A stretch of DNA of 13,745 nucleotides from contig CALEPS010000047.1 in NCBI GenBank assembly GCA_937910305.1, forward strand, positions 1 through 13,745. Reading direction: 5' to 3'. The position numbers were made by a program, and so were the translations under genes. Each line of letters opens with the position of its first letter. The stretch's first letter is position 1. The notes under the pieces were generated by a model. The model was not told where the DNA came from. It worked only from the letters and a program-made list of their open reading frames with translations, and searched no databases. Below, one piece after another: positions 8,686-13,166 of the stretch. The DNA comes from an uncultured Bacteroidales bacterium. GTDB taxonomy: Bacteria > Bacteroidota > Bacteroidia > Bacteroidales > Paludibacteraceae.

Positions 8686-8744
8686 TTTTTGTCCCCAAAA
8701 GCTACATATTTGTCTTCCCCGCCTCTCTCATGTTCCCTCCTATG

Positions 8745-8928
8745 CCCCGTCCTCTCTCTCCTGTCTAGCTCTCGCGGCTGTTTCCGCGCCCCCCGTCCTC
8801 TCCCTCCTGTCTAGCCCTCGCGCCTGTTTCCGCGCCCCCCGTCCTCTCCCTCCTGTCTAGCCCTCGCGGCTGTTTCCGCGAGCCCCGTCCTCTCCCTCCT
8901 GTCTAGCTCTCGAGGCTGTTTCCGCGAG
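8745..8928. repeat. Four tandem copies of a 46-bp hairpin-bearing repeat
   Basis: Copies start with CCCCGTCC at 8745, 8791, 8837 and 8883, exactly 46 bases apart. Each contains CTGTCTAG and then a hairpin of the form CTCGCGG-CTGTTT-CCGCGAG. Copy 3 has a perfect 7-bp stem; copy 1 pairs over 5 bp; copy 2 carries a stem-breaking G-to-C change; copy 4 has one mismatch. The plus strand is strongly pyrimidine-rich, including the flank 8710-8745. No credible gene covers it. Confidence 0.9.
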
Positions 8929-8964
8929 CCCCCGTATCCGCCTGTTCCTTTTCCCCGGATTTTC

Positions 8965-9057
8965 CAGCCCGCGTTTTTCTCAAAACACCCAGCCTGCGTC
9001 TTTTCTCCATAGTATCGACCATGCATGGGCGATAAAAGACGCAGACTGCCAAGCCCC
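8965..9057. repeat. REP-like palindromic element, copy 1
   Basis: Core 8996-9044 (49 bases) is identical in three places in the window. Outer arms GCGTCTTTT / AAAAGACGC pair over 9 bp and enclose an asymmetric 9-base stretch and an inner near-palindrome centred on CCATGCATGG. It is preceded by CAGCCCGCGTTTTTCTC and by CCCGTATCCGCCTGTTCC at 8931, also found before copy 2. In this copy the extended right arm has GAC instead of GGC. Confidence 0.85.
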
Positions 9058-9112
9058 GTCCCGCCTCCTCACCCGTCTCCCGTATCCGCCTGTTCCTTTT
9101 CTCCGGATTTTC

Positions 9113-9247
9113 CAGCCCGCGTTTTTCTCAAAACATACAGCCTGCATTTTTTCCAAAACAGCCTGCCCGCGTCTTTTCTCCATAGTATCGACCATGCATG
9201 GGCGATAAAAGACGCAGGCTACCAAGCCTCACCCCGCCCTGCGAACC
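9113..9247. repeat. REP-like palindromic element, copy 2
   Basis: Core 9169-9217 is identical to copies 1 and 3. Left of the core is an extra roughly 25-base sub-repeat (CAGCCTGCATTTTTTCC) absent from the others. Together with CCCGTATCCGCCTG at 9079, copies 1 and 2 look like a tandem duplication of about 150-170 bases. The copy ends in CCCTGCGAACC, as copy 3 does. Confidence 0.85.
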
Positions 9248-9302
9248 CGTCTCCCGTATCCGCCTTCCTTCCCTGATTTTTCCCCAAAAAACGCCCCTTC
9301 CT

Positions 9303-9334
9303 CTTGCATATATCGAAAAATTATTGTACCTTTG
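9303..9334 (+). promoter_or_regulatory. Bacteroidota-type promoter for the small basic protein gene
   Basis: CTTG (9303-9306), a 20-base spacer and TACCTTTG (9327-9334) fit the consensus with one change in the -33 box. Over 36 bases (9303-9338) it matches the promoter at 9946-9981 at 30 positions. The leader to the ATG at 9441 is about 100 bases. Confidence 0.75.
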
Positions 9335-9348
9335 CACCGAATTAGTAC

Positions 9349-9414
9349 TATCCTTCGTACCATTTACGTAGCATTTACGGACGATATACGGAGGATATAC
9401 GCACGATATAACCA
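9349..9414 (+). repeat. 11-bp-period repeat in the leader of the small protein gene
   Basis: Successive 11-base units read CCATTTACGTA (9360), GCATTTACGGA (9371), CGATATACGGA (9382), GGATATACGCA (9393) and CGATATAACCA (9404); TATCCTTCGTA (9349) is a more diverged first unit. The stretch lies between promoter and start codon, so it is in the transcribed leader. Confidence 0.65.
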
Positions 9415-9440
9415 ACTAAACAATACAATTCAACTGCCCT

Positions 9441-9800
9441 ATGTCTAAAGTCACACCCAGTATTGAATTCGATTCGTTCAGCGGCAAGCTGAGCCGGAAA
9501 AGCCGTATCGTTCTGCGTACGCGGAACGGCCAAACCCATGCTTACGCGCTGGACAACCCTTTCCGTGGCACGGCCTCAGCGGAACAGGGAGCGACACGCA
9601 CCAGTTTTGGCGAGGCTGTCAAACAAGCCTCAGCCATCCTCAAAGACCCCGCCCTTCGTGCCGAGTGGGAAAAGCGTTATGCGGACTACCGCAAGCATTT
9701 CCGCCACCATGCCCCAACCCCTCAGAACCCCAAGCCGAACAACCATTTCTGTACCACTCTCCGCGGCTTCATCATCTCCACCCTGAAGTCCGCCCATTGA
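9441..9800 (+). CDS. Small basic protein of unknown function
   Basis: 119 residues, rich in Arg, Lys and His. Residues 1-45 look beta-rich (IEFDSFSGKLSRKSRIVLRT), residues 50-88 helical (RTSFGEAVKQASAILKDP, ALRAEWEKRYADYRKHF), and the end is a Pro-rich stretch (HHAPTPQNPKPNN) followed by a hydrophobic tail. There is no signal peptide or membrane helix. It is probably a real gene: it has a good promoter, a leader, an ATG at 9441, and GC-rich codon use like the core genes. It stands alone between REP-like copies 2 and 3, and copy 3 begins 9 bases after its stop codon. I do not recognise the family; a nucleic-acid-binding role would only be a guess from its charge. Confidence 0.65.
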   Translation: MSKVTPSIEFDSFSGKLSRKSRIVLRTRNGQTHAYALDNPFRGTASAEQGATRTSFGEAVKQASAILKDPALRAEWEKRYADYRKHFRHHAPTPQNPKPNNHFCTTLRGFIISTLKSAH

Positions 9801-9808
9801 AGAACATA

Positions 9809-9917
9809 CAGCCCGCGTTTTTCTCAAAACATACAGCCCGCGTCTTTTCTCCATAGTATCGACCATGCATGGGCGATAAAAGACGCAGGCTGCCAAGCCC
9901 CACCCCGCCTGCGAACC
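9809..9917. repeat. REP-like palindromic element, copy 3
   Basis: Core 9840-9888 is identical over 49 bases to copies 1 and 2, and the flanks (CAGCCCGCGTTTTTCTC on the left, CCTGCGAACC on the right) are also shared. It starts just after the small protein gene and ends about 30 bases before the next promoter. It could also form a hairpin in the transcript end of that gene. Confidence 0.85.
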
Positions 9918-9945
9918 GAAAATCCCATCCCTAAATGCAAATAAA

Positions 9946-9977
9946 TTTGCATATATCAAAAAAAAGTTGTACCTTTG
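9946..9977 (+). promoter_or_regulatory. Bacteroidota-type promoter for the DUF488 operon
   Basis: TTTG (9946-9949), a 20-base spacer, and TACCTTTG (9970-9977) match the consensus exactly. The leader to the ATG at 10014 would be about 30 bases. GC content drops visibly from here rightward. Confidence 0.8.
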
Positions 9978-10013
9978 CGCCCAAATTTGTAAAATAGCAT
10001 AAATTGTACGAAA

Positions 10014-10913
10014 ATGTTCTACTATAGAAGGAAAATATTATTAGCATTATTAGAAGAACTAGGAGGGCGTTTATCCGCTATTCAAATGCAAAAATACCTC
10101 TTTCTCTTTACTCGGAAACAAGCAGACAATATCGCTTTTGAGTTCGTTCCATACAAATTTGGTGGTTTTTCATTTCAGGCGAACCAAGACATTTTCACTT
10201 TATCAAAATATGGATATGTAGAAGTAGCAGACAACAAAGAAAAAACCATCTCATTATTGAAAGATGGGAAATACATTTCCGAATTAGACATGTTTGATCA
10301 ACTAGCAGTTCGAAATGTATGTGAAGAATTTGGGACTTTATCTACAAGAGATTTAATAAGATATACATATACTCATTACCCATTTTACGCGATTAACAGC
10401 ACAATTGCGAATCAAATACTGACTGCAGAAGAACTTGAAAAGGTCGATAAACAACGTCGTCATTCTACTGAAATACAACTGTTCACGATAGGATATGAGG
10501 GACGCACATTGGAAAGTTATATAAAAACACTTATTATCAATGATGTCCGTGTACTATGTGATGTAAGAAAAAATGCATACAGCCAGAAATTCGGCTTTTC
10601 GAAGTCACAATTGCAAAATGCATGTCAGGGGGTTGGGATTGAATATATTCATGTTCCATCTTTAGGTATAGAATCTGAACAAAGACAACATCTTTACTCA
10701 CAAGAAGACTACGACCGCCTTTTTGCGATATATGCACACTCCACTTTAGCTCAAAACACAGATTCGATTCTATATGTATATAATTTAATTCAACAAAAGA
10801 AGCGAGTTGCATTGACATGTTTTGAGAAAGACCCCAATCAGTGCCATAGATATGTAGTGGCAAAAGCATTACTTAAGTTGCCTCAGGCTAATTATTCATT
10901 GAAGAATCTGTAA
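10014..10913 (+). CDS. DUF488 family protein with N-terminal winged-helix-like region
   Basis: 299 residues, soluble. Residues 1 to about 90 (ILLALLEELGGRLSAIQMQK..., FEFVPYKFGGFSFQ, LSKYGYVEV) resemble the helical/winged-helix fold of Panacea/DUF4065-type proteins; this is a pattern judgement. Residues 156-290 are a DUF488 domain: FTIGYEGRT (157-165), CDVRKNAYSQKFGFSK (182-197), YIHVPSLG (211-218) and LTCFEKDPNQCHR (267-279), with the family's paired Cys269 and Cys277-His-Arg. The biochemical activity of DUF488 is not established to my knowledge; the conserved Asp/Arg/Cys/His suggest an enzyme. The next gene starts 4 bases after the stop, so the two are certainly co-expressed and probably act together. 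AT-rich codon use differs from the genes left of 9800, suggesting acquisition by transfer. Confidence 0.85.
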   Translation: MFYYRRKILLALLEELGGRLSAIQMQKYLFLFTRKQADNIAFEFVPYKFGGFSFQANQDIFTLSKYGYVEVADNKEKTISLLKDGKYISELDMFDQLAVRNVCEEFGTLSTRDLIRYTYTHYPFYAINSTIANQILTAEELEKVDKQRRHSTEIQLFTIGYEGRTLESYIKTLIINDVRVLCDVRKNAYSQKFGFSKSQLQNACQGVGIEYIHVPSLGIESEQRQHLYSQEDYDRLFAIYAHSTLAQNTDSILYVYNLIQQKKRVALTCFEKDPNQCHRYVVAKALLKLPQANYSLKNL

Positions 10914-10917
10914 TCCC

Positions 10918-11775
10918 ATGCCACGAAAAAAGTTCCTATTAACTGTTACCACCTATCCGCTTCCTTCGCGCACCTACGATGAGTTGGTTTGTACAGCCGG
11001 TATATGCGAGGATGGTTCATGGATACGAATATATCCAATGCCATTAAGCTATCTAAGAGAGCAAAAACTGAAAGGTGTCACAAAAGTACGTAAATACACA
11101 TGGATGGAACTCGATGTTGTACCTCGCACTGATTCAAAAAAAGACTTTAGACCCGAAAGTTATTCGCCAGTTCATTATGATTTTACCGATGTTCGGTTCT
11201 TAGAACATATTGATACAAAAAATAATTGGGCAGAACGTAAAAAATGGTGTTTGAAGAACATATATACAAATTTAACGACACTAATAGAGGAATCGAAAGC
11301 GCCGACAAATAAATCTCTTGCGACTTTTAAACCGGCTAAAATTATTAATTTTCTAATCGAAGAAGATGAAAGAGAATGGAAAGAGAAATGGAAAGCACAG
11401 TTTGTGCAATATCAATTAAATTTTGATAATCCAGAACAGGTAATTAAGAGAAGCATTCCAAGGAAAATGCCTTATCGTTTTTCGTATGTTTTCATAGATG
11501 ACGAAGGCAGAGAAAGCACGTTAATGATAGAAGACTGGGAAATCGAAGAACTATATTTCAATTGTTTAAAAGCATATGGTTCAGAAAAGGTCGCATGCCA
11601 AAAGGTGAAAGAGAAATATTTTGACACCTACATTACGAAACATGATATTTATCTATTTTTAGGCACTCAGTATCAGCATCATATTAAAAGAGCAAAAAAT
11701 CCATTTGTTATCATTGGCGTCTTTGCTCCACAAAAAGCTAAACAGGAAGACCCGTCTCAATTATCATTATTTTAA
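10918..11775 (+). CDS. DUF488-partner protein with C-terminal sliding-clamp-binding motif
   Basis: 285 residues, soluble, with no membrane segment. The N-terminal half is beta-rich (KKFLLTVTTYPLPSRTYDEL, VCTAGICEDGSWIRIYPMPL, YTWMELDVVPR), suggestive of OB-like barrels; I recall proteins of this type beside DUF488 genes, possibly those called dual-OB (DuOB), but cannot confirm the name. The middle (120-170) is charged and helical. The last residues are SQLSLF: QLSLF is the consensus pentapeptide (QL[S/D]LF) by which bacterial proteins bind the DNA polymerase III beta sliding clamp, and its position at the free C-terminus is typical. This suggests recruitment to replicating or repaired DNA. 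It lies 4 bases after the DUF488 stop. The role is unknown; a two-protein nucleic-acid processing or defence unit is an inference. Confidence 0.8.
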   Translation: MPRKKFLLTVTTYPLPSRTYDELVCTAGICEDGSWIRIYPMPLSYLREQKLKGVTKVRKYTWMELDVVPRTDSKKDFRPESYSPVHYDFTDVRFLEHIDTKNNWAERKKWCLKNIYTNLTTLIEESKAPTNKSLATFKPAKIINFLIEEDEREWKEKWKAQFVQYQLNFDNPEQVIKRSIPRKMPYRFSYVFIDDEGRESTLMIEDWEIEELYFNCLKAYGSEKVACQKVKEKYFDTYITKHDIYLFLGTQYQHHIKRAKNPFVIIGVFAPQKAKQEDPSQLSLF

Positions 11776-11844
11776 GGTGACCGGGACACGACCGAGGGAC
11801 AAAGCAAAAATAAAAAACAGATATAAACTAATACATATATAAAT

Positions 11845-11876
11845 ACTGCACATAGCGCAACAGGCATATACCTTTA
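11845..11876 (+). promoter_or_regulatory. Weak candidate promoter for the structured leader
   Basis: TACCTTTA (11869-11876) matches TAnnTTTG except for the last base. ACTG (11845-11848) lies exactly 20 bases upstream, as a poor -33 box. A start near 11882 would place the RNA 5' end right at the long inverted repeat. It is weaker than the other five promoters; read-through from the DUF488 operon is an alternative. Confidence 0.35.
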
Positions 11877-12054
11877 AAGACAAGTCGGCAAAACTTAATG
11901 TGGTAAGGAGATATATGTCCCTGCTATCCGTGTCTTGGCATGGGTAAGCGGGGTATTACCACAAGTTTGCCGACTCTGTCTTTTACCCCGCTTGCCTGTG
12001 CTTTTTCTCTTCCCGAGAATACCCGACCGGATAGCCATTGCTATTCGGTTTTTT
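11876..12054 (+). ncRNA. Structured leader or small RNA with competing stems, upstream of the GIY-YIG gene
   Basis: This 306-base gap holds no normal gene but many inverted repeats. Stem A: GTCGGCAAAACTT and GTGGTAA (11884-11906) pair with TTACCAC and AAGTTTGCCGAC (11956-11974), extended by AAAGAC (11876-11881) with GTCTTT (11978-11983) and CAGGCA (11861-11866) with TGCCTG (11993-11998). Stem B: 11943-11955 pairs with 11984-11996 over 13 bp with one G-U, crossing stem A. GGGTATT (11951-11957) can also pair with AATACCC (12018-12024). GCTATCCG (11923-11930) can pair with CGGATAGC (12028-12035), the 5' arm of the terminator below. Stems A and B cannot easily coexist, because only 9 bases would have to span stem A, so a switching leader is likely. 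A free-standing small RNA is the alternative. Confidence 0.6.
11915..11947 (+). CDS. Candidate 10-residue leader peptide
   Basis: The short frame ATG to TAA encodes MSLLSVSWHG. It has a strong Shine-Dalgarno-like AAGGAG (11905-11910) four bases before the ATG, unusual for Bacteroidota genes. The frame covers GCTATCCG (11923-11930), the possible antiterminator arm, and its stop codon falls inside the 5' strand of stem B. Translation could therefore decide which stems form. Ten-codon frames arise easily by chance, so confidence rests on placement and ribosome site. Confidence 0.4.
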   Translation: MSLLSVSWHG

Positions 12055-12061
12055 GATTTTT
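12027..12061 (+). terminator. Intrinsic terminator (possible attenuator) before the GIY-YIG gene
   Basis: CCGGATAGC (12027-12035), a CATT loop, and GCTATTCGG (12040-12048) form a 9-bp stem with one G-U, followed by TTTTTTGATTTTT. It ends 20 bases before the ATG of the next gene on the same strand, so it would control read-through into that gene or end the upstream RNA. ATTCGGTTTTTTGATTTTT (12043-12061) recurs with one change before the GHKL gene. Confidence 0.7.
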
Positions 12062-12081
12062 GAATAATAAAAAATATAGAT

Positions 12082-13029
12082 ATGGCTACTACTATCTACA
12101 CGTATTTGCATCATGACGATTTAAAAGGCTCACGCATTGTAAGGATGGATGACTGCATGTGCATGCTTTACAATATTAAACGCAACGATGCTACTTTCCT
12201 AAGAGACTTCAATGAAGATTTGCAAAAGCCAGCATTGTATATTCTGTTGAATAAAGAAGCACGCAAAGCATATATAGGAGAAACAGATGATTTTAGTAAA
12301 AGAATCATCCAGCATCTAGCAAAGAAGGAGTTTTGGGATGAGGTGCTCGTTTTTCTTGGGAGCAACGAAGATACTTTGAGCAAAACAGAAGTCCAATATT
12401 TGGAATATCTTGCATACAATAAAGCCTTAGATGTCAAAACCTATAACCTTTCAGAAAATACTCAGAGCCCTAAACTCCCACACATGAATGTAATGCTGAA
12501 GGGAAAGACAGACAAATTTTTTAACTACGTACTATTTCTTGCTCAATTTATTGGTTGTGATGTGTTTGAAAAACGTCAAAAAATAGTTTACAAAGCACCA
12601 GAACTGGAAACAAAGGCAAAAGTAATGCCAGTACCAATCAAGTTTACAAGTGAGGATTTAAAAGGAAACACTAAACTGTCATTTAACGGAGAAGGGAAAT
12701 ACTCTAAACGTGACATGGTACTACGTATAGTGAAAGAGTTTGTTAGACAATTCCCAGAGACTACATATGAAGAATTAAAAGCCACATTTAAGAGAGATTA
12801 TTTAGGACGATTCGCACAATATGAGTTCTTGCAAGAAGACATAGAAACGGCTCGTAAATGGAAAGAACTTGGAGAAGATCACATACATTATTTCTTGGAC
12901 GAGAAGGATATACTTATTAGTAGTGACGGAGTGCAATTTGCGGTTTGTGTTGAGTGGGATAAAAATAATATCATTAATGTACTTGGCATCGCTAAAGCAC
13001 TAGGTTGGACATTTGATATTGCTAGATAA
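12082..13029 (+). CDS. GIY-YIG family nuclease with C-terminal accessory domain
   Basis: 315 residues, soluble. Residues 50-115 carry the GIY-YIG nuclease domain: ALYIL (51-55, GIY equivalent, Tyr53), AYIGET (63-68, Tyr64), FSKRIIQH (71-78, Arg74 and His78) and KTEVQYLEYL (101-110, Glu103 as the metal-binding Glu). The catalytic set looks complete, so it should cut DNA. Residues 1-45 are a family-specific N-terminal extension. Residues about 205-313 (YSKRDMVLRIVKEF, DILISSDGVQFAVCVEWDKN, IAKALGW) resemble a C-terminal module that I associate with other prokaryotic nuclease or restriction proteins, without a certain name. The gene is preceded by the structured leader and terminator and followed after 137 bases by the GHKL ATPase gene. 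Stand-alone accessory GIY-YIG proteins commonly belong to restriction, repair or mobile elements. Confidence 0.87.
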   Translation: MATTIYTYLHHDDLKGSRIVRMDDCMCMLYNIKRNDATFLRDFNEDLQKPALYILLNKEARKAYIGETDDFSKRIIQHLAKKEFWDEVLVFLGSNEDTLSKTEVQYLEYLAYNKALDVKTYNLSENTQSPKLPHMNVMLKGKTDKFFNYVLFLAQFIGCDVFEKRQKIVYKAPELETKAKVMPVPIKFTSEDLKGNTKLSFNGEGKYSKRDMVLRIVKEFVRQFPETTYEELKATFKRDYLGRFAQYEFLQEDIETARKWKELGEDHIHYFLDEKDILISSDGVQFAVCVEWDKNNIINVLGIAKALGWTFDIAR

Positions 13030-13054
13030 TGTTTTTAGTGGTAAATACCTTATA

Positions 13055-13090
13055 ATGTCCAAAGGTCCCGCTTTTAAAAAAGTACGCTAA
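13055..13090 (+). CDS. Candidate 11-residue leader peptide before the GHKL gene
   Basis: ATG to TAA encodes MSKGPAFKKVR. Like the leader frame at 11915, it begins ATGTCC and lies just downstream of GTGGTAA (13038-13044). There is no Shine-Dalgarno site; instead ACCTT (13048-13052) and AAGGT (13061-13065) can form a small hairpin around the ATG. Support comes mainly from the shared layout with the first leader. Confidence 0.3.
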   Translation: MSKGPAFKKVR

Positions 13091-13107
13091 GACAAAGAAA
13101 TAAACGA

Positions 13108-13142
13108 GAGTTATAAAATTATAATTCGATTTTTTGATTTTT
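13108..13142 (+). terminator. Terminator-like hairpin before the GHKL gene
   Basis: GAGTTATA (13108-13115), an AAAT loop, and TATAATTC (13120-13127) form an 8-bp, mostly A-T stem with one G-U. It is followed by GATTTTTTGATTTTT. ATTCGATTTTTTGATTTTT (13124-13142) matches 18 of 19 bases of the element at 12043-12061. It ends 24 bases before the next ATG. The stem is weaker than the first. Confidence 0.45.
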
Positions 13143-13166
13143 CACAAAAAGAAAAATAATAGTATT

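Noticed and set aside
8745..8928. Possible CRISPR array
   Set aside because: The whole 46-base unit repeats without unique spacers, and no cas gene is present.
8980..9415. Minus-strand frames of 81 and 95 codons, with a related frame at 9630-9959, that share the peptide FYRPCMVDTMEK
   Set aside because: They are simply the REP-like repeat read in one frame. The shared peptide comes from the identical 49-base core; there is no promoter or independent coding signal.
8996..9888. Integron attC-type cassettes around the small gene
   Set aside because: The palindromes lack the GTTRRRY/RYYYAAC core sites and no integrase is visible. A REP-like origin fits better.
11876..12054. Retron msr-msd RNA
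   Set aside because: Long inverted repeats suggested it, but no reverse transcriptase is in the window, and the T-tract hairpin directly before the nuclease gene fits an attenuator better. A reverse transcriptase outside the window is not excluded.
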